Below are positions 1-7,446 of a stretch of 64,000 nucleotides of DNA, piece after piece. Within the stretch, counting starts at the first letter, position 1, and each line of letters opens with the position of its first letter. Source of the stretch: RHLJ01 sp048058975 (GTDB lineage: Bacteria; Bacteroidota; Rhodothermia; Balneolales; Balneolaceae). The notes below the pieces were generated by a model that saw only the letters and a program-made list of their open reading frames with translations, was not told the DNA's origin and made no database searches. A program made the translations under genes and the position numbers. The DNA is taken from assembly GCA_048058975.1 (NCBI GenBank), contig JBLLNP010000005.1, forward strand, positions 1 to 64,000. Reading direction: 5' to 3'.

Positions 1-443
1 CACTTGGTATTCCGGAGGTGTTGAACAAAGGAACAGATATTACCGTGGTTTCGTATGGTTCTACACTGAATATTATCACTTCAATTATCCCGGAGCTGGA
101 AGAAGCAGGTATTTCTGTGGAAGTGATTGATGCCCGAACGCTAATGCCTTTCGATATCAATCATTCCATTGTGGAATCGTTGAAAAAAACCAACCGATTG
201 CTGGTTGTTGATGAAGACGTGCCCGGTGGAGCTTCTGCGTTCATTATGCAGCATATCGTTCAGGATCAGAAAGGGTTTTATTATCTCGATTCCGAGCCGC
301 GATGTTTAACTGCAAAAGCTCACAGACCAGCATATGCTTCTGATGGCGATTACTTCAGCAAACCTAACGCCGAAGAAATCTTTGATGAGATTTATGACAT
401 CATGCGGGAATGCCGCCCCAATGATTTCCCCGAGATTTATTAG
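1..443 (+). CDS. 2-oxoacid dehydrogenase E1, beta-domain C-terminus (partial)
   Basis: This is the 3' end of a gene that starts upstream of the window; the frame is open from base 3 and stops with TAG at 441-443. The visible ~147 residues match the C-terminal transketolase-like domain of thiamine-diphosphate-dependent E1 enzymes (pyruvate or branched-chain 2-oxoacid dehydrogenase, beta half). Typical stretches are 'GTDITVVSYGS', 'VIDARTLMPFD', 'LLVVDEDVPGGASAF' and the terminal 'FPEIY'. The domain helps form the subunit interface and binds the E2 core. Whether the protein is a separate beta subunit or a fused alpha-beta E1, as is common in Bacteroidota, cannot be decided from this fragment. 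The GTG at 18 is an internal codon, not the start. Confidence 0.85.
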   Translation, partial: LGIPEVLNKGTDITVVSYGSTLNIITSIIPELEEAGISVEVIDARTLMPFDINHSIVESLKKTNRLLVVDEDVPGGASAFIMQHIVQDQKGFYYLDSEPRCLTAKAHRPAYASDGDYFSKPNAEEIFDEIYDIMRECRPNDFPEIY

Positions 444-783
444 GGAATTGTCCAAATTCCATTTTTATGTCATCCCCACGCAGGCGGGGATCTGGGGCTT
501 TTAAAAACTCAGGCTTCCTGCCTTCGCAGGAATGACGTTATTCTTTCCCACCTTTCTTGTCCCTGAATGACCTGATGAAGGTTTGAACTCCTCTGTCTCC
601 ACCTCCTCCCCAATGATCTCTTAAGTCTGTGACTAATAACTTTCAAATTACAAACTTGAAAGATCTGGGGGATCTGGGGATGAGTATAAATACTTCAGAA
701 GTAGGATTCTTATAACTCAATCCAAAAAAAAGCAAAACAAATAAAAAATTTTGCCGATGCTTGTAATCTTCATTTTTAGGCCA
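444..783. other. Intergenic region with a nested palindromic repeat
   Basis: This 340-base gap lies between convergent genes. It contains the palindromic element at 469-536 (listed separately) and no ORF I can support. The rest is AT-rich, with a poly-A/T stretch near 720-755 that could help terminate the minus-strand gene ending at 784. Confidence 0.6.
469..536. repeat. REP-like nested palindrome
   Basis: The outer ends are an inverted GTCAT/ATGAC pair (469-473 and 532-536). Inside are two GC-rich palindromes: one with TCCCC/GGGGA arms around 473-491 and one with TTCCTGC/GCAGGAA arms at 515-532. The layout resembles the dispersed 'GTCATCCC...' extragenic palindromes of many bacterial genomes. 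It could act as a bidirectional terminator or a REP-type element. Confidence 0.6.
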
Positions 784-1788
784 TTAACAATTCAGATATG
801 CACTCAATCCTAAAATACCGGTACCTGTATCACCTTTAATTACTCTTACTCCATACCTTATTTCTTTGAAACCATCGATACAAGAAACACCAGAAAACGG
901 GGATTGTGTATCTTTAAATGAACTAGAATTTGCAGGGAGTCTAGCAATAATATTGAAACCACCAGCTTGCACAAAATTAGATTTCTTTCTGGATACCTCG
1001 AAACCGTCTTCAAAGTCCGAATTATCTGACCAGGTGATTTGGACTTCAAATTCATTAATCACTTCAATACGAATTGGCTCAGGTAAATATTCCATCGTAT
1101 AATATTCTGCTCCTACCCTAGAAGAATAAGAATCATCATCAGAATTTTCTAAATCTTCTTCAAAAATATAGGCTCTGGCTTCAAGAAACCTTTCTTTAAA
1201 ATCCTGCTCAAATGAATAACTATAGGTTGTTTCTCTATTTCTGAGAGTATCCAAAAAGTCAACTCCATCAAAACCTGAAAATAGAACTACTTCCACAATA
1301 AATGGCCAGCCGGAGGTAAACTCCCATGAAAGATTAAGTTCGGACTCTGTTGCTGAATAGAAGGAAGTATCTAATACCATCTCACCAAAATCGACTCCAA
1401 AAGAAATTGGATTCGAAATATTAAGCCCGGTTTCAATTCTTCTAAACGATTTTAAGGAGTATCTCGTCATGGAAGTTACCTCCCTTGACTCATCAAGATA
1501 TTCTGAGTCAGGATATTCAAGCGTATCCAAAAGAAAGAAATTGATACCATCCAAAGATTTTTCGAGGATATAACCATCTGTAAAGTTTGTAGTATCCTCC
1601 CAAGTGAGTAATACTGACTTATCAAAAAAGAGTTCAAAGTCCGGGGTTTGAGGAGGAGGAAGAACAAATGATTCTAAATCAGGATCGAAAGGGTTAGACC
1701 TGATAAATTCCGTAGAAGTAGGCTGTTTACATGATTGTGTAAAGAAAACAAAAAAGAGGATTAATATCGTTAATGTCTTATTCATCAC
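784..1788 (-). CDS. Lipoprotein with fibronectin type III-like domains
   Basis: The 334-residue product begins with a lipoprotein signal peptide ending in a lipobox at about residues 17-20 (TQSC), so it is probably anchored in an envelope membrane. Two segments look like FN3-type beta-sandwiches: about residues 50-115 ('VLLTWEDTTNFTDGYILEKS') and about 235-310 ('VQITWSDNSDFEDGFEVSR'). A middle segment (about 135-215) may be a third, degenerate one. The start ATG overlaps the stop of the upstream gene (ATGA, 1785-1788), which indicates translational coupling. No enzymatic motif is visible. The gene lies just outside the last attC site, so it is flanking DNA or a cassette that lost its attC. 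Confidence 0.8.
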   Translation of the reverse strand: MMNKTLTILILFFVFFTQSCKQPTSTEFIRSNPFDPDLESFVLPPPQTPDFELFFDKSVLLTWEDTTNFTDGYILEKSLDGINFFLLDTLEYPDSEYLDESREVTSMTRYSLKSFRRIETGLNISNPISFGVDFGEMVLDTSFYSATESELNLSWEFTSGWPFIVEVVLFSGFDGVDFLDTLRNRETTYSYSFEQDFKERFLEARAYIFEEDLENSDDDSYSSRVGAEYYTMEYLPEPIRIEVINEFEVQITWSDNSDFEDGFEVSRKKSNFVQAGGFNIIARLPANSSSFKDTQSPFSGVSCIDGFKEIRYGVRVIKGDTGTGILGLSAYLNC

Positions 1789-2750
1789 AAATTCTTTGAA
1801 ATTTGAAAACCATAATAAGAGGGAGCTTCGGCATTAAAATCTATATATGGATTAAAACTCCAGGGCTTAAAAAAGCCACGTTCAGGTTTTGAAATTAGCC
1901 CATCAGTAAGGTTAATCAAATAAACAACGCCAATTCCAATTAACGCCTTATTTCTCCAATCAGCGTAATTTTTTGCATCCTTAAGGTTTTTCTCTGCAAG
2001 CAGTGCATACTGAAAGACCTCAACCGGATTTTCAGAATTTCTATACATTTCTTCATACAAAAGAAAGTTTTTATCAGCTTCAAGAAAACGTTGATTTAAA
2101 AAGTAAGTTAGTGTACTAGCTGAGATGAAGCTGAATAGTAAAACACCACCTTTAACATCTTGATCTTTATAAAACTGGCTTGCACTCGGAATTAATGAAT
2201 AAAGCAGAGCTTTTCTTTTTATAGGAAGTGTTGTAACAGAATAAGTTTGTAGCATTGATGAGGTTATGAGAACATTTTTTGTCTTTGAATACCCATCATT
2301 TTCAACCCTTATTTTTGCTAAGCCACTTTTCAGATATGCTCCACTACCTGTTACTCCAACTTTGGTATTGTTAATAAAAATGTCAGCACCCTCTTCACTG
2401 AATATCATTAAATTTGCCTTCCAAAATAAAGCTGGATAAGAACTAAATTTGGGATTATAGAAATTAGAGTAAAGTGTAATTCTTTTATTAGTTATTGAAT
2501 CGGGATAGATTTCCTCTTCAAATTGATAATCATTTTTATAAGGACTGGCTAGCTTAAATCTATATTTACCTGGTTCTAGATAGACGGTGTCTGAGTTTGT
2601 TATTCTAATCGCATTCTCAAAATCGTTATTTACAATTAAAAAGTGGTCATTTATGTTAGTGTTAATAAAAAGACCACTAGAATTGCTTTCCTGTGACTGC
2701 ACAGGGAGAAAAACAATAATAGATAGGGATAACCATAAAATATATTTCAT
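1785..2750 (-). CDS. PEGA-domain membrane protein (DUF5683-like C-terminus)
   Basis: This 321-residue protein has a signal peptide (about 1-19, ending VQSQ). Two PEGA-like segments follow: about 25-75 ('VYLEPGKYRFKL') and about 110-155 ('DIFINNTKVGVTGSGAYL'). The C-terminal half has hydrophobic segments around 'LYSLIPSASQFYKDQDVKGG' and 'ALIGIGVVYLINLTDGL'. That arrangement resembles the DUF5683 family of Bacteroidota envelope proteins. It is the first gene of a two-gene unit with the FN3 lipoprotein (4-base overlap). PEGA domains are thought to bind surface glycans or pack against other surface domains; the role here is unknown. Confidence 0.75.
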   Translation of the reverse strand: MKYILWLSLSIIVFLPVQSQESNSSGLFINTNINDHFLIVNNDFENAIRITNSDTVYLEPGKYRFKLASPYKNDYQFEEEIYPDSITNKRITLYSNFYNPKFSSYPALFWKANLMIFSEEGADIFINNTKVGVTGSGAYLKSGLAKIRVENDGYSKTKNVLITSSMLQTYSVTTLPIKRKALLYSLIPSASQFYKDQDVKGGVLLFSFISASTLTYFLNQRFLEADKNFLLYEEMYRNSENPVEVFQYALLAEKNLKDAKNYADWRNKALIGIGVVYLINLTDGLISKPERGFFKPWSFNPYIDFNAEAPSYYGFQISKNL

Positions 2751-2818
2751 ACACCAAATAAATAATGTTTTAGCTTCAAATCAATCCCTTTATGTTCAAC
2801 TCTAAATATTTTAATAGC

Positions 2819-2954
2819 ATTTAACCTCGTTCAGAAGATCTCTTTCGGAATACTGGTTTTGAGGTTCTTAATCAAAAGAAGCAGAGCTACGCGATGAGAG
2901 GAAACGAGCCTGCGCTGAACTTGATTCAGCATCCGCTTGAAACGCTTGTTATAC
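2819..2954 (-). repeat. attC site A (array-terminal, half divergent)
   Basis: The R'' side is clear: CTTGAAACGCTTGTTATAC on the plus strand at about 2937-2954, with a CTGAAC/TTCAG hairpin before it. The opposite half differs from the other sites. Its end is ATTTAAC (2819-2825), which fits RYYYAAC, followed by CTCGTTCAG instead of GACCCGGCGTTTAAG. It may be a different attC type or a truncated hybrid with flanking chromosome. Confidence 0.65.
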
Positions 2955-2956
2955 GG

Positions 2957-3310
2957 TTATTTTTTATTGTTTTTAAGCTTCTCCCGATTTTCGAGATTCC
3001 ACTTCTTAAATTCAATTTCTTTTTTCTTATTCAAACTTGAAAAAGCCACAGAGAGTACAGCTCCAATAATAAGTGCAATTATGATAGGAGCAGAAAATGG
3101 AAATGATTTATTTACGAAAACTTGGGCACTGTCAGGATGTACGGGTAATGGTCTTTCTCCATGAGTTGAACTGTAAACTGTTGTGCTATCAACTTTATAA
3201 TACATCGGAGTTTTAGTAGATGTAGAATCTTGTGCAAAAGAGGATTGGTAAAAGCTAAATAGAAATACCACCAGAAAAAATGATTTAAGATGTGGTGGCG
3301 TAAGCGTCAT
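2957..3310 (-). CDS. Small secreted/membrane cassette protein
   Basis: From the ATG at 3310 the product is 117 residues and starts 'MTLTPPHLKSFF' with a good signal peptide ending SSFAQ. The frame is open up to 3343, but that upstream ATG lies inside an attC remnant and adds residues that would spoil the signal peptide, so I chose 3310. After a short hydrophilic domain comes one transmembrane segment ('APIIIALIIGAVLSVAFSSL', about residues 72-91) and a lysine-rich tail. I recognise no family. It shares a cassette with the four-TM protein upstream, with only the collapsed attC remnant between them. Confidence 0.7.
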   Translation of the reverse strand: MTLTPPHLKSFFLVVFLFSFYQSSFAQDSTSTKTPMYYKVDSTTVYSSTHGERPLPVHPDSAQVFVNKSFPFSAPIIIALIIGAVLSVAFSSLNKKKEIEFKKWNLENREKLKNNKK

Positions 3311-3332
3311 GGAGAATATATTTGGGAAACCG

Positions 3333-3354
3333 TATAACGACATCGTTAGGTTAC
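3333..3354 (-). repeat. Collapsed attC remnant
   Basis: In gene direction this reads CCTAACGATGTCGTTATAC: an R''-type box (ACCTAAC) and an R'-type box (GTTATAC) fused through six bases. The arms TAACGA/TCGTTA are an exact inverted repeat with a 2-base spacer. It lies where a full attC should sit between two cassette genes and looks like a site that lost its central arms. Confidence 0.6.
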
Positions 3355-3810
3355 TGTTTCTGATCCCTGTTGTTTTTTCTCTGCATATAAAAATAAGACT
3401 TGTAAAATTGCTATTAAATTTATTCCAATCATATTGAACTTAAACTCCTTAAAACTAAAGTTTGAATCAATTCTAGGACCATCAAAAAGCTGAAAATTAA
3501 ATGCGAAATCAAAGTTCGCAAATAATTCCATTTTCAAATATAGGAGAGTTGAAGTAATAAATTTAAAACCAATATAATCGAAGCTGATAATCAAAAGACT
3601 AGTTGCAATTATTGGGATAACAAATCTCTTTTTAAATAACTCCAAGGCTCCATAAAGTTGTAATGACCCAATACTTAAAGCAACAAATACAGAAACAAAT
3701 AAATACCAATCCTTTGTTGGGCTAAAAACCAATACAACAGGATTAATTAATGAAATCAAAAATATTGGAGCATTGAGTACTAAGAAAGCTATTTTGTTTA
3801 GTCTATTCAT
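3346..3810 (-). CDS. Four-TM cassette protein, unknown function
   Basis: This 154-residue protein has four predicted membrane segments: about residues 8-29, 36-56, 64-84 and 125-143. A loop rich in Phe and Asp lies between the third and fourth. The C-terminus is hydrophilic (AEKKQQGSETVT), and its stop codon lies inside the adjacent attC remnant, as is common for cassette genes. No known family is evident. A very similar layout (about 140 residues, four segments) is seen in the cassette gene at 9076-9504, but I see no clear sequence identity between them. Confidence 0.75.
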   Translation of the reverse strand: MNRLNKIAFLVLNAPIFLISLINPVVLVFSPTKDWYLFVSVFVALSIGSLQLYGALELFKKRFVIPIIATSLLIISFDYIGFKFITSTLLYLKMELFANFDFAFNFQLFDGPRIDSNFSFKEFKFNMIGINLIAILQVLFLYAEKKQQGSETVT

Positions 3811-3820
3811 ATAAAAAGTA

Positions 3821-3966
3821 ACCTAACGACCCCGCGTTTAAGCGGTGCAGGTTTTCGGTTTTCGTTGAAGTAACGGATTAATTTTATTGCCCACAAACTT
3901 TCCAGCGAACCCTACCGGAGCCTGCACTGATAAAGATCAGTGTCCGACTTGAAACGCTTGTTATGC
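3821..3966 (-). repeat. attC site B
   Basis: Plus-strand boundaries are ACCTAAC (3821-3827) and GTTATGC (3960-3966). The arms are CGTTTAAGCGG and ACTTGAAACGCTTG. It lacks the CCTGCC/GGCAGG palindrome found in other sites but carries a CTGAT...ATCAG mini-hairpin. It is the attC of the cassette encoding 3979-4563. Confidence 0.9.
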
Positions 3967-3978
3967 AATTTATTGATT

Positions 3979-4563
3979 TTAAGAGTTTTGTGGTAATGTT
4001 GGTGGAGGTTCTATAGGACAACCTTGAATTTCACCAATTCCTTCAGATTCATTTTTAATCGAATACCATCTATTCAAAATCCAGATTCTATTTTCCACAC
4101 ATTTAGCGTAGTAATCTGAACCATATAAGTGAAAACCAATTTCGGTTTGTGCAGAGAATAATTCTTTATTGCTCACAATAGCATACAATACAACTATACC
4201 ACCACCGTCTGTAATTAATGTATCTCCATTTTCCAATAAAGTCTTTTCTTGCCAAAGAGAGTTTTCACTTAAAACGTGAAGCGTATCTGTTTTCGAACAA
4301 GTCTCTGAGTTTAATAAAAGTGTTGGACTATCTAGAAATTTGAAACTAGCAGGTATCGGAAGATTTGAACACAAAACAAATTCGCCACCGTTGCTTACAG
4401 AAAGTCTAACCTTTTCAGGATTTTTAAATAAATCACTTACTTCAATCTGAGAAATAGCTTGACTAAATAATTTGTTCTCACCAAAGCTGATCCACAATAA
4501 AGAGTGAATACAAAAAACTAAGATAACCCCAACTAAAGTGTATGTCTTTGATTTCTTAGTCAT
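3979..4563 (-). CDS. Secreted or membrane-anchored cassette protein
   Basis: The 194-residue product (start MTKKSKTYTLVG) has one hydrophobic N-terminal segment (about residues 8-28) that is either an uncleaved anchor or a signal peptide. The rest is predicted extracytoplasmic beta-rich sequence with five cysteines, ending in a proline-rich tail (PPPTLPQNS). An in-frame ATG at 4575 overlaps the GTTATGC box of the attC and would add four residues. Either start is possible; I prefer 4563 because the hydrophobic segment then sits at the usual distance. No family recognised. Confidence 0.7.
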   Translation of the reverse strand: MTKKSKTYTLVGVILVFCIHSLLWISFGENKLFSQAISQIEVSDLFKNPEKVRLSVSNGGEFVLCSNLPIPASFKFLDSPTLLLNSETCSKTDTLHVLSENSLWQEKTLLENGDTLITDGGGIVVLYAIVSNKELFSAQTEIGFHLYGSDYYAKCVENRIWILNRWYSIKNESEGIGEIQGCPIEPPPTLPQNS

Positions 4564-4571
4564 GGTAAATT

Positions 4572-4739
4572 GCATAACGACCCGGCGTTTAAGCCTGCCT
4601 ATGCCGGCAGGAAGGCGGCGCAGGTTCTCGGTTTTTTGTTGAAGTAACGGATTAATTTTATTCCCACATGTTTAAGTACGAAACCTACCGGAGCCTGCAC
4701 TGATGAAGATCAGTGTCCGACTTGAAACGCTTGTTAGCT
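4572..4739 (-). repeat. attC site C
   Basis: Plus-strand ends are GCATAAC (4572-4578) and GTTAGCT (4733-4739). After CGTTTAAG it carries a CCTGCC/GGCAGG palindrome inserted in the arm, and a CTGAT...ATCAG hairpin on the other side. At 168 bp it is among the longest sites here. Confidence 0.9.
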
Positions 4740-4745
4740 GTATTT

Positions 4746-5417
4746 TTATTTTCGATTAAGCTTTGAGTAATCATTCAAGTAATTCAGGTTGTTCTTTAAA
4801 CCACCATTAATTACATCACTTTTGTGATAATAATTGAAATCTCCTAAAGTATCTCTGGCACTAAGTGGGTTTTCAGCAAGCCAAGACATCAAATAAGATT
4901 CTGAGACTAAATTTTCTCTTGACCATTCTGAAAATAGAATATGATTGAAGTTTTCATACTCAACTAAATCTGTTATAAAGTAGATAACTTCGGTGGTGTC
5001 AGAAATATGAGGTTGTATCTTTTCTACAAACAAATCATAATCAATCTCAGAAAGAGCAATTAGGGCGTACAATTTTCCAGGTCTATTTCCACGATTCAAC
5101 AGATCGAGGAAAATCTCCTTTCGATCGGGTTGGTTCATCAGAGCTTGGTAATATATCGCATTCAAATTTGGGTCTGGACCACAACAATCTGCAAAGAGAT
5201 TGGTATTCAAGAGAGTTTTGAATGCTAATTCTGGATAATCATTGTAAGGTGTTTTGATTGGGATCTTTTCTCTTGGAAAATTTATAATTCCTTCACCGCT
5301 TAAATCAAAACTATCAATCTCTTCTTTTGAAAACTTTTCTATCTGTTCATGCCACGCCTTCTCTTGGCAGCTCTGTAAAAACACACAAAGTAAAATTGCC
5401 CAGAGATATTTATACAT
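4746..5417 (-). CDS. Cassette lipoprotein, unknown function
   Basis: The 223-residue product has a lipoprotein signal peptide with lipobox LQSC (cysteine at residue 17). The mature part is acidic and mainly helical by composition. Around residues 105-130 ('NRPGKLYALIALSEIDYDLF') it resembles one HEAT/ARM-like helical pair, and a CC dipeptide occurs near residue 78. The gene is flanked by attC C downstream and attC D upstream. No enzymatic motif is visible; an envelope role is inferred only from the lipobox. Confidence 0.75.
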   Translation of the reverse strand: MYKYLWAILLCVFLQSCQEKAWHEQIEKFSKEEIDSFDLSGEGIINFPREKIPIKTPYNDYPELAFKTLLNTNLFADCCGPDPNLNAIYYQALMNQPDRKEIFLDLLNRGNRPGKLYALIALSEIDYDLFVEKIQPHISDTTEVIYFITDLVEYENFNHILFSEWSRENLVSESYLMSWLAENPLSARDTLGDFNYYHKSDVINGGLKNNLNYLNDYSKLNRK

Positions 5418-5426
5418 GGTTAATAC

Positions 5427-5594
5427 AGTTAACGACCCGGCGTTTAAGCCTGCCTATACCGGCAGGCAGGCGGAGCAGGTTCTCGGTTTTTGTTGAAGTA
5501 ACTGAATTATTTTATTGCCCACAAGCTTTCCTGCGAACCCTACCGGAGCCTGCACTGATGAAGATCAGTGTCCGACTTGAAACGCTTGTTATAG
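5427..5594 (-). repeat. attC site D
   Basis: Plus-strand ends are AGTTAAC (5427-5433) and GTTATAG (5588-5594). It contains the CCTGCC/GGCAGG arm insertion and the CTGAT...ATCAG hairpin, and is nearly the same sequence as sites C and G. Confidence 0.9.
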
Positions 5595-6008
5595 AGAGTC
5601 ATTTTGAGAAACTAATGAGTATGGGTAGTACAGTATGTTTTCTTCTGGAATTGGATCAAAATTACAACTGATAATATTTTGAGGTTTTTCTTTGAAAGTA
5701 AATTCTCGATCGATACAGTTCTTGAGAATCCAATTATTTCCATTATAACCGATAATCATTTCTCCTTTAGTAAGCTGGTATTGACTTCCTGGAAGTGGAT
5801 TAAACATAGATCTCTTTCCAAGTAATACCCAATTATAATCTGTGGAAGGGGAAGAACGAATTATAATAGTTAAGTAATCCTTTGTCTCGGGGTTTTGTAC
5901 ATAAAAGACCATTTTACCGTTTTGATCCCAAATCCAGACAAAAGCTACCACAACAATTAAAATGATAATTATTATATAGGAAGAAATTTTGAGGACTTTG
6001 GATATCAT
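5589..6008 (-). CDS. Single-pass membrane cassette protein
   Basis: This 139-residue protein has one strongly hydrophobic N-terminal segment (about residues 10-30: isoleucine/valine-rich, ending VWIW), most likely an uncleaved anchor. A small extracytoplasmic domain with two cysteines follows (about residues 97 and 115). The stop codon is formed by the first bases of attC D, so gene and recombination site overlap. I cannot assign a family. It is preceded in gene direction by the short attC E. Confidence 0.75.
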   Translation of the reverse strand: MISKVLKISSYIIIIILIVVVAFVWIWDQNGKMVFYVQNPETKDYLTIIIRSSPSTDYNWVLLGKRSMFNPLPGSQYQLTKGEMIIGYNGNNWILKNCIDREFTFKEKPQNIISCNFDPIPEENILYYPYSLVSQNDSL

Positions 6009-6011
6009 GGC

Positions 6012-6102
6012 TTATAACGACCCTGCGTTTAAGCGGCGAGTCTGGTTTTAGTTATTAAAGTTTCGAACCCTAATCGAGTCCGACTTGAAACGCTTGTTTT
6101 AC
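6012..6102 (-). repeat. attC site E (short form)
   Basis: At 91 bp this is the minimal version in the array: TTATAAC (6012-6018), GACCCTGCGTTTAAGCGGCG, a short centre, GAGTCCGACTTGAAACGCTTG and GTTTTAC (6096-6102). Neither optional palindrome is present, which makes it the reference for recognising the insertions in the other sites. Confidence 0.88.
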
Positions 6103-6117
6103 AGGTTCTTGACATAT

Positions 6118-6663
6118 TTATCCTATTTCTTTTTCAATAATCTTTTCCAATTCTGGAACTGTACATTCTCTCATATAATTAGGGAAAAATAAGTTTATCC
6201 AATAATCAATCTGTTTTATAAATCCCTTAACAGTATTTGTTTCCTCGTTAATCTTTAGGACGCTTTCTACACAAAAACTTGCGACATATGCTCCACCTTT
6301 AATTCCTTCCTCATCTTGGTATTCAGATGCTAGAATAAAAAACTTATCACCTACAGAATAATTATAACTTCTAAACTCATGTATACACGAAGTTTCATGA
6401 CCATCAACCAATGAAACATAATTTTCTTCGGAACTATTTAAATAGTCTTTGATAATTTTGAATTTCACTAGTTCCACTTCTTCCATATCAAAATATTTAC
6501 CTTTATAAAATTCTGAAATCTCAGCAATTACTAGAATGTCATTTGAAGTGAATTGAGATAAACCAATAGCGCTTTTAAAACTAGTTCCGGAGCACGAGCA
6601 TGCATAAGAATTGGAAATCCCGATAGAGAAAAAAACAAAAAAAGTAATAAGTAGTTTTCTCAT
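6118..6663 (-). CDS. Secreted TIMP/netrin (NTR)-like cassette protein
   Basis: The 181-residue product has a signal peptide (about 1-21) followed directly by ACSCS, so the mature protein would start at or next to a Cys-X-Cys. That is the hallmark of the TIMP/NTR beta-barrel fold. The rest fits the same pattern: 'SNDILVIAEISEFYKG' (first strands), then 'TSCIHEFRSYNYSVGDKFFI', which matches the usual 'CGYxFxxGxxYLV' element, then 'SFCVESV' near the C-terminal side. Bacterial proteins of this type are exported; most have no known target. The fold call is pattern recognition only. Confidence 0.6.
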   Translation of the reverse strand: MRKLLITFFVFFSIGISNSYACSCSGTSFKSAIGLSQFTSNDILVIAEISEFYKGKYFDMEEVELVKFKIIKDYLNSSEENYVSLVDGHETSCIHEFRSYNYSVGDKFFILASEYQDEEGIKGGAYVASFCVESVLKINEETNTVKGFIKQIDYWINLFFPNYMRECTVPELEKIIEKEIG

Positions 6664-6674
6664 GTTGTAAACCT

Positions 6675-6809
6675 GTATAACGACCCAGCGTTTAGGCCTG
6701 CCTATGCGGCAGGCAGGCGGCGAGCCTAGAGTTTAAAATTAAAGACCCGAACTGAGTTCGAAGCCTGTGCTGAACTTGATTCAGTGTCCGCTTGAAACGC
6801 TTGTTAGGC
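6675..6809 (-). repeat. attC site F
   Basis: Plus-strand ends are GTATAAC (6675-6681) and a perfect GTTAGGC (6803-6809). It carries the CCTGCC/GGCAGG arm insertion and a CTGAAC/TTCAG hairpin. The arm reads CGTTTAGGCC, a slight variant. Confidence 0.9.
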
Positions 6810-6813
6810 AAAC

Positions 6814-7242
6814 TTATGATTCTGCTAAACTAAGCCATTCCTCTTCACTGAAAACATAGATATCTTTCTCAGATTTCAATAGTGTTAAAACACTTGTTTT
6901 CAGTTTATCAAAACCGCTCTTCTTTTCTTTACCGAACAATCTTTTAAAGAAATTTGAACGTTTAACTACTGTTATAACCCAATGAGCATCTTCTTCAGTT
7001 GGACCTTCTTCAGCAAAGGATATCATTATCCAGAATTTTTCATCACTATTCTCTACCTCAATTGCATGGCCAAAATCTTCCATAATTGGTTTACTAAATT
7101 CAAAACCATCATTTACCAATTTTTGACTTCCTTGGATAATCCAATTTCCAAAATCTTCACCAAAGCTAATTGGATTAATGAAATCTCTGCCAACAGTTTG
7201 ATGTTCAAACTTTCCGGTTTTTAAGTAAATAACTTCATCCAT
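6814..7242 (-). CDS. Cytoplasmic cassette protein, unknown function
   Basis: This 142-residue protein has no signal peptide or membrane segment. It is the only clearly cytoplasmic product in the array. It is acidic overall, apart from a basic stretch near residues 93-108 ('KRSNFFKRLFGKEKKSGF'). The stop codon lies four bases before the GCCTAAC box of attC F. I recognise no family. Its size, acidity and being the sole soluble product would be compatible with an immunity or antitoxin-like role, but nothing in the sequence shows this. Confidence 0.75.
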   Translation of the reverse strand: MDEVIYLKTGKFEHQTVGRDFINPISFGEDFGNWIIQGSQKLVNDGFEFSKPIMEDFGHAIEVENSDEKFWIMISFAEEGPTEEDAHWVITVVKRSNFFKRLFGKEKKSGFDKLKTSVLTLLKSEKDIYVFSEEEWLSLAES

Positions 7243-7261
7243 AATCTGAAATTATTGGTTT

Positions 7262-7428
7262 GCCTAACGACCCGGCGTTTAAGCCTGCCTATGCCGGCAG
7301 GCAGGCGGCGCAGGTTCTCGTTTTAATTGAAGTAACTGAATTAATTTCATGCCTGCAAGCTTAAGTACGAAACCTACCGGAGCCTGTACTGATGAAGATC
7401 AGTGTCCGACTTGAAACGCTTGTTATGG
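7262..7428 (-). repeat. attC site G
   Basis: Plus-strand ends are a perfect GCCTAAC (7262-7268) and GTTATGG (7422-7428). It carries both optional palindromes and is closely similar to sites C and D. Confidence 0.92.
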
Positions 7429-7446
7429 CTACAATTACTATGTAAA

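Noticed and set aside
5254..5671. Plus-strand ORFs running across attC D
   Set aside because: They read through the palindromic attC sequence and antisense to the two cassette genes; composition is not protein-like.
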